Source: Chloroflexota bacterium (GTDB taxonomy: Bacteria > Chloroflexota > Anaerolineae > Aggregatilineales > Phototrophicaceae). From it: a DNA stretch of 51,166 nt. Numbering within the stretch: position 1 is the stretch's first letter; every line of letters starts with the position of its first letter. The notes under the pieces are model-generated. The model was not told the origin of the DNA and ran no database searches. It saw only the letters and a list, made by a program, of their open reading frames with translations. Position numbers and translations under genes: made by a program. Shown one piece after another: positions 1 to 9,000 of the stretch. Location of the stretch: contig JAPOVL010000008.1 in assembly GCA_026708115.1 (NCBI GenBank), positions 1 to 51,166 on the forward strand, in the 5' to 3' direction.

Positions 1-73
1 CTTGATGATTCTTTCTTATTGCAACTGCTATCTCAAATTTGAAGCGATTGCCCTGCGGAGCAGCCCCGTTGTA

Positions 74-102
74 TTGCGGCGCGGCAGGAATCGCGCTACA
101 AT
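74..102 (+). promoter_or_regulatory. Probable sigma-70 type promoter of the gcv operon
   Basis: A TTGCGG hexamer at 74-79 and a TACAAT hexamer at 97-102 are separated by 17 bases. Transcription would begin a few bases before the glycine aptamer, as expected for a riboswitch leader. The assignment rests on hexamer match and position only. Confidence 0.6.
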
Positions 103-113
103 GACGATACCTA

Positions 114-223
114 AAGAAGAGAGATTTCGTCGAGTGACGAAACGCCGAAGGGGCAAGCGACAGGATTGCCAGCCTGCGTGAAACTCTCAGGCAAAAGGAT
201 TCTTGGGTTCACGATCTCTGAAG
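114..223 (+). ncRNA. Glycine riboswitch, single aptamer
   Basis: The region carries the conserved glycine aptamer blocks: an AGAGAG start near 118, CGCCGAAGGGGCAA at 143-156, AACTCTCAGGCAAAAGGA at 182-199, and a closing CTCTGAAG near 216-223. It lies directly upstream of gcvH, the usual location for this class. Many glycine riboswitches are tandem, but only one aptamer is visible because the 110 bases upstream carry no second copy of the core motifs. With the terminator that follows, it is expected to be an ON switch that allows glycine cleavage gene expression when glycine is abundant. Confidence 0.93.
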
Positions 224-238
224 GTAAGTTGACCGACA

Positions 239-272
239 GGGCGCAATCTCGGCATGAGTTGCGCCTTTTTTG
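239..272 (+). terminator. Rho-independent terminator of the glycine riboswitch
   Basis: The arms GGCGCAA and TTGCGCC form a stem around a short loop that can add a CTC/GAG pairing, and a run of six T follows at about 266-271. It sits between the aptamer and the gcvH ribosome binding site, so it is the likely expression platform. Confidence 0.85.
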
Positions 273-298
273 TTTAGGAATAGCAAGAGGAGCGAGCA

Positions 299-691
299 AT
301 GGGTGATTGGAAAACGCCTGCGGAACTAAGGTATGCCGAGACCGACGAATGGTTCGCCGTTGACGGAGATGTCGTGACCATCGGCATAACCGACTACGCT
401 CAGGATCAGCTCAACGATATTGTCTACGTCGAATTCAAGGGCCCGGGCGATAGCGTTGGCGCGGGCGATTCATTTGGTGAAGTGGAGTCCGTCAAGGCGG
501 CCTCCGAGCTGTACAGCGCTGTTAATGGCGAGATCGTCGAGGTCAATGCTGCTCTGGAAGATTCTCCGGAGGTCGTCAACGCCGATCCCTTTGGCGCCGG
601 CTGGATGGTCAAAATCAGAACTGACGACGTATCGGCCCTGGAAGGCTTAATGGACGCGGCGGCATACGATGCCTATTGTGACAGCCGTTGA
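299..691 (+). CDS. gcvH: Glycine cleavage system H protein
   Basis: This is the lipoyl carrier protein of the glycine cleavage system; it shuttles the aminomethyl group between the P, T and L proteins in the cytoplasm. The 130-residue length is typical. The lipoylation site is visible as GEVESVKAASE, with the modified lysine at residue 66, followed by the expected LYSAVNGEIVEVN block. The start is ATG with AGAGGAGCG as ribosome binding site a few bases upstream. It is the first gene after the glycine riboswitch and precedes the two P-protein subunits, so it should be induced by glycine. No lipoyl dehydrogenase (L protein) gene is visible in this window. Confidence 0.97.
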   Translation: MGDWKTPAELRYAETDEWFAVDGDVVTIGITDYAQDQLNDIVYVEFKGPGDSVGAGDSFGEVESVKAASELYSAVNGEIVEVNAALEDSPEVVNADPFGAGWMVKIRTDDVSALEGLMDAAAYDAYCDSR

Positions 692-755
692 TGCCGAGCC
701 GCTTTTCCTGCCCACAGGCCTAGCCCGAGAGAACAAGTGAGAGGGGAGACAAAAC

Positions 756-2090
756 GTGAGCTACATACCCCATACGGCGGTCGAGACCGAGCAAATGCTG
801 ACGGAGATCGGCGTCAGCAGCATTGATGAGCTTTTTGATGCCGTGCCGGCGGCCTATCGCTTCCCGCGCTTGGAATTGCCGCCCCCGATGAGCGAAATGG
901 AAGTCGCCGCCGAGATGCTGGCGATCAGCGAGGCCAACGATCATGCGGGCGACTACGCGATTTTTCGCGGCGCGGGCGCTTATCATCATTTTATTCCTTC
1001 CGCAGTCAATCATATGCTGCTGCGCGGCGAGTTTTACACCGCCTACACGCCTTATCAGCCGGAGATCTCGCAAGGGACCCTGCAAGCCACCTACGAATAC
1101 CAGAGCATGATGTGCGCCTTAACCGGCATGGACGCTGCCAATGCCAGCCACTATGACGGCGCAACCAGCCTGGCGGAAGCCGTGACAGTCGCTTTGGAGG
1201 TCACCCGGCACAAGCGCCGGAAGATCATCCTCAGCCACGCGATCCATCCCCAATACCGTGAGGTCGTGCGAACTTATCATCAGGGACGCGATATCCGCAT
1301 CATCGGCGATCGCGGACGCGGCGACGTCATCGAATTGGTGGAAATGCTGGATGAAAACACGGCGATGCTGGCTATTCAGTATCCCAACTTCTTTGGGCAG
1401 ATTGACAACATCGCGGCGCTCGCCGATGCTGTGCACGAGGTTGGCGCCTTGCTGGTGATCGTGGCCAATCCCATGGCGCTGTCCTTATTCCGCAGCCCCG
1501 GCGAACTGGGGGCGGATATCGTAGTGGGAGAGGGGCAGCCAATGGGCGTCCCGCTAAGTTATGGCGGCCCCTACCTGGGCTACTTCGCCGTTCGACAGAA
1601 ATACGTGCGCAAGATCGCCGGGCGCATCATTGGCGAAACGCTCGATGCCGATGGCAAGCGCGCTTTTGTCATGACTTTGCGCCCGCGCGAACAAGACATC
1701 AAGCGCGAACGCGCCACCAGCAATATTTGCACCAATCAGGGATTGATGGCGCTTTCGGCCTCGGTTTATATGGCTCTGATGGGCAAGAATGGCTTGCGGC
1801 GGGTCGGCGAACTCAATTATCACAAGGCGCATTATGCCGCCGACCAGATCAATCAATTGGATGGATATGCGGTCAATACCAGCAAAACATTCTTCAACGA
1901 GTTCGTTGTGTCTTGTTCGCGTCCGGTTGTCGATATCAACAAGGCGCTTTTGCAGGAGGGCATCATCGGCGGTTATGACTTGGGACAGAACTACTTCCAT
2001 CTGGAGAATCACATGCTGGTTTGCGTGACGGAAACCAATAGCAAAGCTGAAATCGACCGTCTGGTCGAAGTCTTGGGAGGGCTAAGCTGA
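756..2090 (+). CDS. gcvPA: Glycine dehydrogenase (decarboxylating) subunit 1, P-protein alpha
   Basis: This is the N-terminal half of the split P protein that decarboxylates glycine with pyridoxal phosphate and loads the aminomethyl group onto lipoyl-GcvH. At 444 residues it has the normal length for the alpha subunit of the two-subunit form. Recognisable blocks are the start SYIPHTAVETEQML, the YTPYQPEISQGTLQATYEYQ segment and the GGPYLGYFA segment near residue 270. Translation starts at GTG behind a strong GAGGGGAG ribosome binding site at 741-748. It overlaps gcvPB by one base (TGATG), which suggests translational coupling and equal subunit production. Confidence 0.97.
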   Translation: MSYIPHTAVETEQMLTEIGVSSIDELFDAVPAAYRFPRLELPPPMSEMEVAAEMLAISEANDHAGDYAIFRGAGAYHHFIPSAVNHMLLRGEFYTAYTPYQPEISQGTLQATYEYQSMMCALTGMDAANASHYDGATSLAEAVTVALEVTRHKRRKIILSHAIHPQYREVVRTYHQGRDIRIIGDRGRGDVIELVEMLDENTAMLAIQYPNFFGQIDNIAALADAVHEVGALLVIVANPMALSLFRSPGELGADIVVGEGQPMGVPLSYGGPYLGYFAVRQKYVRKIAGRIIGETLDADGKRAFVMTLRPREQDIKRERATSNICTNQGLMALSASVYMALMGKNGLRRVGELNYHKAHYAADQINQLDGYAVNTSKTFFNEFVVSCSRPVVDINKALLQEGIIGGYDLGQNYFHLENHMLVCVTETNSKAEIDRLVEVLGGLS

Positions 2091-3598
2091 TGAATGAGCT
2101 TGCGTCTACGCCAGCCCTGCAGCCACTGATTTATGATATCGGCGCTCCTGGCCGAATTGGCGTCAATCTGCCGGATTGTGATGTGCCGGAAGCTGAATTG
2201 CCGACCGAGCTATTGCGCGACGACCTGCCGCTGCCGGAAGTTGGAGAGTTGCAGGTGGTGCGGCACTTCGTCAAATTGAGCCATCTCAATTATTCAATTG
2301 ACAAGGGGTTCTATCCGCTCGGCTCTTGTACGATGAAATACAACCCGAAAGTCAATGAAGACGCGGCGCGTCTGCCCGGCTTCGCGCAATTGCACCCGCT
2401 GATCGAAGAAACGGGCGCGCAAGGCGCCATGTATTTGATGTACGAATTGCAGGGGTGGCTGGGAGAAATCAGCGGTTTTGAAGCGGTCAGCTTGACGCCG
2501 GCCGCCGGCGCCCAGGGCGAATTCGCCGGCATACTGATGATTCGCAACTATCATCTCGACCAGGGAGAAGCTCAGCGAGACATTATTCTGGTCCCCAATA
2601 GCGCCCACGGAACAAATCCAGCGACCGTGACCATGGCGGGCATGCGCGTGCGGGAATTGCCTTCCAACGACCAGGGCAACGTCGATTTGGATTCCCTGCG
2701 GGCGGCCTGCCAGGGCGAGATGCGCGATCAAATCGCCGGCATGATGATCACAGTGCCAAGCACCCTCGGGCTTTTCGAATCGACGATACACGATGTCATC
2801 GACATCGTGCATGACGCGGGCGGTCTGATGTACATGGACGGCGCAAATATGAACGCGCTGATGGCGGTGGTCAAACCGGGCGAGCTCGACTTCGACGTCA
2901 TGCATTACAACCTGCACAAGACCTTTTCCACACCGCACGGCGGCGGCGGTCCCGGCAGCGGGGCAGTCGGGGTCAACGAAAAACTCAAGGATTATCTGCC
3001 GGGCCCCATTGTTGATATCATCGAAGAGGAAGATGAATCCGGCGCGCCGCTTTACGGATACGCCATGCCGGCAAAGAGCATCGGCCGCATCAAAGCTTTC
3101 CAGGGCAATTTCGGCATGCACCTACGCGCCTACGCCTACATCCGCGTCTACGGCGATACCGGTATCCGCGATGTCACGCGCTACGCCGTGCTTAACGCCA
3201 ACTACTTGCGCGCGAAACTCATGAAGACCTACAAACTGCCTTACCCGCGCTACTGCGGGCACGAATTTGTCCTAGAGGGTCATGTCGACGATGTCGAAGA
3301 GGTCCACGCCCTGGATATTTCCAAGCGCTTGATGGATTACGGCTTCCATCCGCCGACCAACTATTTCCCTTTGATCGTGCCGGAAGCCCTTCTCATCGAG
3401 CCCACCGAGACCGAGGTCAAAGAAGACCTCGATGCCTTTGTCGAGGCCATGGAGCGTATCGCCGAAGAAGCTCGGACGGATCCCGAATTGTTGCTCAACG
3501 CGCCGCATACCGCCCCGGTCCGGCGCCTGGACGAGGTGCGCGCGGTCAAGGAGTTAATCCTGTGCTGCGTCCCGGCGCTGCCAGCGGCGGGGGATTGA
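2090..3598 (+). CDS. gcvPB: Glycine dehydrogenase (decarboxylating) subunit 2, P-protein beta
   Basis: This is the C-terminal, pyridoxal-phosphate-binding half of the split glycine decarboxylase. The 502 residues contain the cofactor lysine in HYNLHKTFSTPHGGGGPG, at residue 277. The block YPLGSCTMKYNPKVNE near residue 80 is also typical of the family. It overlaps the gcvPA stop by one base and ends the riboswitch-controlled operon; a hairpin follows at 3646. Together with gcvH and the GlyA-GcvT fusion at 6041-9184 it supplies every glycine cleavage component except the lipoyl dehydrogenase. Confidence 0.97.
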   Translation: MNELASTPALQPLIYDIGAPGRIGVNLPDCDVPEAELPTELLRDDLPLPEVGELQVVRHFVKLSHLNYSIDKGFYPLGSCTMKYNPKVNEDAARLPGFAQLHPLIEETGAQGAMYLMYELQGWLGEISGFEAVSLTPAAGAQGEFAGILMIRNYHLDQGEAQRDIILVPNSAHGTNPATVTMAGMRVRELPSNDQGNVDLDSLRAACQGEMRDQIAGMMITVPSTLGLFESTIHDVIDIVHDAGGLMYMDGANMNALMAVVKPGELDFDVMHYNLHKTFSTPHGGGGPGSGAVGVNEKLKDYLPGPIVDIIEEEDESGAPLYGYAMPAKSIGRIKAFQGNFGMHLRAYAYIRVYGDTGIRDVTRYAVLNANYLRAKLMKTYKLPYPRYCGHEFVLEGHVDDVEEVHALDISKRLMDYGFHPPTNYFPLIVPEALLIEPTETEVKEDLDAFVEAMERIAEEARTDPELLLNAPHTAPVRRLDEVRAVKELILCCVPALPAAGD

Positions 3599-3645
3599 GA
3601 CCATAGCGCTTCAAGTGCGAGGCATAGTATCGAAGCGCGTTGCAA

Positions 3646-3678
3646 CAGTGGGCGGCTCTGCGAGTCGCCCACTGCTTT
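3646..3678 (+). terminator. Probable terminator after gcvPB
   Basis: CAGTGGGCG at 3646-3654 pairs perfectly with CGCCCACTG at 3666-3674 around an 11-base loop. Only three T follow after one C, so intrinsic termination may be partial. It is well placed to end the gcvHPAPB transcript. Confidence 0.6.
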
Positions 3679-3777
3679 GGATTACCGCGATTGCTTGCTT
3701 TCTAAAGACTTGAGCGAAGCATACAGCGAATATATGATAGTTGTCGATTTGAAAAGGAATCCGCCGAAAGCCGCAGC

Positions 3778-4701
3778 GTGCAAGAACTGACCAACATCTT
3801 CATCGACAACATGGTCCCGGTTCTCGCGATCGCCGGGGTTGGGTTCTTCCTGCGCCGCCGTTTCGCCATCGACCCGCGCGCGATCTCCCGCATGATGTTC
3901 AACGTCTTCTCGCCAGCATTGATTTTTTATGCCCTGTTCACGCGCGACATCAGCGGCGCCGATTTTCTGCGTGTTTACGGCGGCACCTTGCTTCTGCTCT
4001 GGACCATCACCGGCATCTCTATACTTGCGCTGCGCTGGCGGAAAATCGAAGCGACAGAACAGGCAGCGACCCTGGTTTCCACCTTCGCCTTCAACGGCGG
4101 CAACTTCGGTCTCTCAATTGTCAGTTTCGCCTTTGGCGCCGAAGCATTGAGTTACGCCGCGCTGATTTTCGTCGCCGGCACGACAACGGCCTATACGCTC
4201 GGCGTATACATTTCATCCAACGGCAAGGCCTCAGTCATGCGGTCGCTTGCCAATGTGCTGAAGACGCCGTCGGTTTATGCGCTGGTTCTGGTCTTCGCGC
4301 TGAAGGGGGGCGGCATAACCGAGTTGCCGCCGGCCCTCGCGCGTACCTCTCAATTGCTGGCGGACGCGGCCATTCCGCTGATGTTGGTCTTGCTTGGCCT
4401 GCAGCTTGGCGGATTCGGCAAGCTGAAACGCTTGTCGCTGGTCGCGTTCAGTACGGCAGTGCGCCTGCTCCTGGCGCCGGCAATCGCAATCGCCTTCGCG
4501 TCGCTGCTGGGCTTGAGCGGCGCGGCGCGCTTCGCCTTCATTTTGCAGGCGGGCATGCCCACCGCTGTGATGACTATCGTCCTGGCCACCGAGTTTGACA
4601 CCGACCGCGATCTCGCGCTGAGCGTTATCCTGACAAGCTCCTTCATTTGTCCCTTCACCTTGTCGCTGTTAATCTACTTGTTGGAAAATGGCTTGATCTG
4701 A
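3778..4701 (+). CDS. AEC family transporter (auxin efflux carrier-type permease)
   Basis: This is an integral membrane permease of the AEC family, whose bacterial members export organic acids or amino-acid-related solutes; the substrate cannot be told from sequence. The 307 residues form about ten hydrophobic segments. They begin with VPVLAIAGVGFFLRRR, typical of the family N-terminus, include the conserved STFAFNGGNFGLSI segment near residue 103, and end with the SVILTSSFICPFTLSLLIYLL helix. The assumed GTG start has only a weak ribosome binding site, and an internal ATG at 3811 is possible. It follows the gcv terminator on the same strand, so co-regulation by glycine is uncertain. Confidence 0.85.
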   Translation: MQELTNIFIDNMVPVLAIAGVGFFLRRRFAIDPRAISRMMFNVFSPALIFYALFTRDISGADFLRVYGGTLLLLWTITGISILALRWRKIEATEQAATLVSTFAFNGGNFGLSIVSFAFGAEALSYAALIFVAGTTTAYTLGVYISSNGKASVMRSLANVLKTPSVYALVLVFALKGGGITELPPALARTSQLLADAAIPLMLVLLGLQLGGFGKLKRLSLVAFSTAVRLLLAPAIAIAFASLLGLSGAARFAFILQAGMPTAVMTIVLATEFDTDRDLALSVILTSSFICPFTLSLLIYLLENGLI

Positions 4702-4813
4702 GCGTATGACCGCTGGCATTAACTCAATGGCGCAGGAGGCATCGCGTGAACTTGACATCTCAACTTGAGCGGCGGAGTGGTTTGGGAAACTGTGCCCTGG
4801 ACAGGGAGCGCAC

Positions 4814-5914
4814 GTGAGCGGGGGACGGCGCGCAAGCACAGGGGGAGCCCGCGAAGGAAACGGCTATCTGCGCTCGCTGCGCGTGATATGGCGCGATACG
4901 CGCGCGCTCGTTCGTGAATTCCGCCGCCCCCTCTTTGTGTTCTTCCTCTCGGTCTTCCTCGGCGGATATCTCTACGCGCATCTGAACAACAGCTCTTCGA
5001 CAAATGCCCGGCTGGAACTAGTCGACATGCCCTATATCATGCTGGCGCTGATGGTCTTGGAAGCCCCGATTGATGTGCCGGCCGAGCCATATCTGATCTT
5101 ATTCTGGTACTTGCAACCGGTGCTGGCAGTTTATATTGTTGGCCAGGGCGCTGTGAATTTCGTCCGTCTGTTCTTCATGCGCGATCAACGACGTAGCGCG
5201 TGGGAGGTAGCTGTGGCATCTACATATCGACGACATGTAATCGTGGTGGGCATCGGACACGTCGGGCTGCGGATTATCCGCGAGTTGCTGCAAATGGGGA
5301 CTGAAGTCGTCGCGGTGGATTTACACGCTTCTGAAGAGGCGGATGCCGTCTTGCGGGAAGGAAACGTGCCGCTCATTTTGGGCGACGCCCGCACCGAAAT
5401 CGTTTTGGAAAATGCCGGCTTGAGCCGCGCCAGAGCGGTGATTGTCGCCACATCCGACGATCATATTAACCTGGAAGTGACCATGCGCGTTCAATATCTG
5501 AAGCAAGAGATGAATCGGTCATTTCCGCTCATAGTGCGCATGTGGGACGACAGTCTCAAAAGACAGATCGAAAGCATCTTTTCGGACAAGAATGTCAAAG
5601 TCATGAGCGCCTCCGACCTGGTCGCGCCCGCCTTCGCCTGGGCGGCTGTCACCGATATCGAGCAAACGCTTCAGATCGACAATACCACCTACAATCTGAT
5701 TCGGCTGACGGTGCGTCAAGCCTCGTTCATGGTGGGCAAAACCGTTGATGCTGTGGAAAACGATGAAGGCGTCGATATCGTCTTGCTGCATCGCGGACAG
5801 GCCGCGCCCGAGGTGCATCCGCGCGGCGAACAGGTTATACGCCCGGATGATACGCTCGTGCTCTTTGCCGAGCACGATCACATTATCGACATCGTCAAAC
5901 GCAACGAAGACTGA
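4814..5914 (+). CDS. Membrane-anchored TrkA-N/RCK domain protein (potassium channel-like)
   Basis: The N-terminal 125 residues hold hydrophobic segments at about 39-56, 72-84 and 92-111. They are followed by a cytoplasmic TrkA-N nucleotide-binding domain starting HVIVVGIGHVGLRIIREL (GxGxxG at residues 146-151) and a TrkA-C-like domain from about residue 295. This order is that of two-helix potassium channels with RCK domains. The potassium selectivity filter TxGYG is not present between the hydrophobic segments; the equivalent stretch reads MLALMVLEAPIDVPAEPY. Potassium conduction is therefore doubtful, and a ligand-sensing or altered pore role is possible. The start is GTG with GGGAG upstream. 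Confidence 0.8.
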   Translation: MSGGRRASTGGAREGNGYLRSLRVIWRDTRALVREFRRPLFVFFLSVFLGGYLYAHLNNSSSTNARLELVDMPYIMLALMVLEAPIDVPAEPYLILFWYLQPVLAVYIVGQGAVNFVRLFFMRDQRRSAWEVAVASTYRRHVIVVGIGHVGLRIIRELLQMGTEVVAVDLHASEEADAVLREGNVPLILGDARTEIVLENAGLSRARAVIVATSDDHINLEVTMRVQYLKQEMNRSFPLIVRMWDDSLKRQIESIFSDKNVKVMSASDLVAPAFAWAAVTDIEQTLQIDNTTYNLIRLTVRQASFMVGKTVDAVENDEGVDIVLLHRGQAAPEVHPRGEQVIRPDDTLVLFAEHDHIIDIVKRNED

Positions 5915-5930
5915 CCGCGCCAGCGAAACT

Positions 5931-6026
5931 GTTTATGTGAACCGCGTCGCTCATGCGACGAGAAGACGTACTATTTTGCGTGAGCGCGACATTCCTGTGA
6001 CCTTTTCGTTGCCGCCGAGCGGCTCG
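5931..6026 (+). repeat. Dispersed ~90 bp intergenic repeat, copy 1
   Basis: The copy fills the gap between the convergent TrkA-N gene and the glyA-gcvT fusion. It contains the hairpin CGTCGC-TCAT-GCGACG and ends in GCCGCCGAGCGGCT. By eye it matches copy 2 (15133-15223, opposite strand) at roughly 85 percent of positions. Read in one frame it encodes VNRVAHATRR followed by RERDIPVTF and LPPSG, a peptide pattern shared by other copies. Confidence 0.85.
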
Positions 6027-6040
6027 GAATGTCAGTTTGC

Positions 6041-9000
6041 CTACTTCCGCTTCGGGAAGCGGGAGAGTATCGTCACCGGCTCCGGCATCGCAACGCGCTT
6101 GCCAATGGACAGGTTGCCCAGACTGGCGACCTTGGCTCTGGCGGATCCCGCAAAGACTGAAAGCTTCGTGCCAGGCTTGCGGAAATCCTTTTGCATCAGG
6201 ACCTGTCCCAACTGAAAACCCTCGGAATCGATATTACAACTGGTCACAATGCCGACGACGCGTCCGCGAGCATTGACAATAGGATCCCCGTTGTGCGCTG
6301 GGCGCGCCCCCCTATTGTCCATCCTAAAGCGGCTGACCTGGACATTGCGTCGCGATTCGTACTCGATGCAAGCGCGTTTGCCAACGAAGAAGGGCTTGTA
6401 CAATTTGACATAGGCGCCAAACCCGGCGTCGGCGGGGTTCATGTTGAGCTCGCCGGACAATTCGAATCCATATAGGGGCAAACCCGCCTCCGTGCGCAGG
6501 CTGTCGCGGGCCGCCAAGCCGCAAGGAGTCACGCCCAGGTCGACCAATTTGCGGAACAGCTCCGCGGCTTGATCCGGATGGACAAAAAGTTCATAGGCGA
6601 CGCGCTCGCCCGTATAGCCTGTCCGTGACACGATCAGGTCCATGCCGCCGAGCTTCACCCGCGCCACGCCAGCCCACTTCAAGCCTTTGACCAGGGCTAG
6701 GTCGACGTCGCTGCCGCCAAGCTGCAGCAGATAGTCGCGACTCTTGGGACCTTGAAGCGCGATATCGACACGGCGCTCGCCTCCCCATTGTCGCGTTCGC
6801 AGATCGCGCAATTCGAAGCGATCGGCGCCTTCAATGCGTCGCGCCGGGTCGCTCGGGTCTATCATCACTTCTCCTGCGATCACCGCGTTCAGCCACTGCC
6901 AGTTCTTGTCGTTGTTGGAGGCGTTGACTACTACCAGGAAATGATCCGGCGACAAGCGATAGATCATGAGGTCGTCCAGTGGAATGCCATCGACATCGAG
7001 AAAATAGGTATAGTGCGAATGTCCCACCTGCAGCCGCTTGACGTCATTGGTTGTCACCGTGTCGAGGAATAACTCTGCGCCGCGGCCCTTGACGTCAAAG
7101 ACACCCATGTGCGCCACGTCGAAGATGCCGGCGTCGCTGCGGACGGCCGCATGCTCGTCGCTGACGGACTTATACCAGAGTGGCATATCATAGCCGGCAA
7201 AGGGCGCCATTTTTGCGCCCAGCTCGCCATGCAAGCGATGCAATGGCGTTTCCAGAAGCATATCGACCGTGGCAAGATCCGGCTCGAATTTCGGCAGCGC
7301 TTCGGACGCGGATGAATAGAAACTCTCGCCATTGCAACCGACAGAATAGGCTTTTGCCGCGTAGCCGGCTGTACCGGCCAACATTGCCGGCTCGCCTTCG
7401 CCGATCACGTCGACGGTCACCGGTCCTGGCAACTTGGCGTGGACGTCGCTGTCATCAAAGAGAACATAGCCGTCGCTCAAACTGCGCAGCCAGGCGACGG
7501 CGCGTCCGGCGCGCCCGGCCAAGCTGAGACGGTACCCGCTGGCCGAGATTCGTGTCACGCTGCCGCTGGCGATTGCCGATCCGTCCTTTTCCAGGAGGTT
7601 AGTCTCTTGACTTGCGCCCTCTTCCAGCGCTTCGACGTCGCTAGTCAAGGCAATATGCAGGAAGTCCTTTGCCGCCCCGCCCGCCACACTTATTTCAAGA
7701 CAACTATCCTCGTCTTCGACGGCCGGGTAATAGAAGTGCGGATAATCATCAGCTCTCGCCATATTGTCGATGCCGATGCTCTCGGCCAGGTCGCGGGCTT
7801 TAGCCTTGGCGGATTGCAGAATGTCGAAATCGACCTTGGCGCGCGGCAGCGGCCGGACGCGCCCGGTAAGGCTGAATGGGACGCAAGCTGCCAAGACATC
7901 GGCGATGATATCGCCCAGGATGTCGATCTCCGCCTCTCTGAATCCGCGCTGGGTTACCCAAGGCGTCCCGAGGCGGATTCCAGTGGGACGCAAGGCGGAA
8001 GTATCGCCGGGAATCGTCTGGCGGTTGCTGACGATGCCAGCCAGGTCCAGCACGCGCGCGGCCATGTCGCCGCTCAATCGCGTGCCGTCCGGCCCGACGA
8101 CGGAGTCGCAATCCAACACCATCAAGTGGGTATCCGTGCCGCCGTGCGGCAAATGAAAGCCTCGCGACCTGAGCTTGTCTGCCAGGCGCTTTGCATTGAT
8201 CACGGTCTGTTGCTGCAATTGATGGAACTGCTCGGTCTGCGCCAAGCGCAGCGCGACCGCCAGCGCGGCCATGGTATTGATATGCGGTCCACCTTGCTCG
8301 CCGGGAAATACAGCGCGATCAATCAGGTTTGACAAGCGCTTGCGATGCGTGATTAGCACGGCGCCGCGCGGACCATTCAAAGTCTTGTGCGTGGTAAAAC
8401 TAACCACATCGGCGATGCCCACCGGGTTCGGGTAAACGCCTGCAACGATCAAGCCGGCGACATGGGCCACATCCGCCAGCAAATAGGCCCCGACTTCGTC
8501 AGCGATCTCGCGATAGGCCAGCCAGTCCGGGGCGAAGGGATAGCTGCTGAAGCCGCCGATGATCAAGCGGGGCTTGTGTTCCCGCGCCAAGGCCATCATC
8601 TGATCGTAATCGAGACGCTGTGTCTCTGGATTGACGGTGTAACTGACGATGTTGTAATACTTCCCGCTGCGGTTGACCGGGCTGCCGTGAGTTAAATGGC
8701 CGCCCATGATCAAGTCCATGCCCATAACAGTATCGCCGACATCAAGCAGCGCTGTGTATACCGCGTTATTGGCGGGCGCGCCGGAAAGCGGCTGCACGTT
8801 GACGTAGAGTTCTTCGGGGTTCAAACCGTTGGCAGCGAAAACCTCCGCCGCCCGCCGCCGCGCCAGAGACTCCAAGATATTGGCGTATTCAGTTCCTTTG
8901 TAATAGCGCTGGTCTGCGTTCCGGCGAAACTCCGGCAAGCGCTCGCCGTAGTCGAGAATCTCCTGCTGGTTCATCCCGCGCGTCTTTTCGAGGGGATATC

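Noticed and set aside
2294..3121. 275-codon open frame opposite gcvPB
   Set aside because: It is a shadow of the strongly conserved P-protein coding sequence.
7439..8332. 297-codon open frame on the plus strand inside the GlyA-GcvT gene
   Set aside because: It lies antisense to conserved serine hydroxymethyltransferase and linker sequence, matches no family, and is expected by chance in GC-rich coding DNA.
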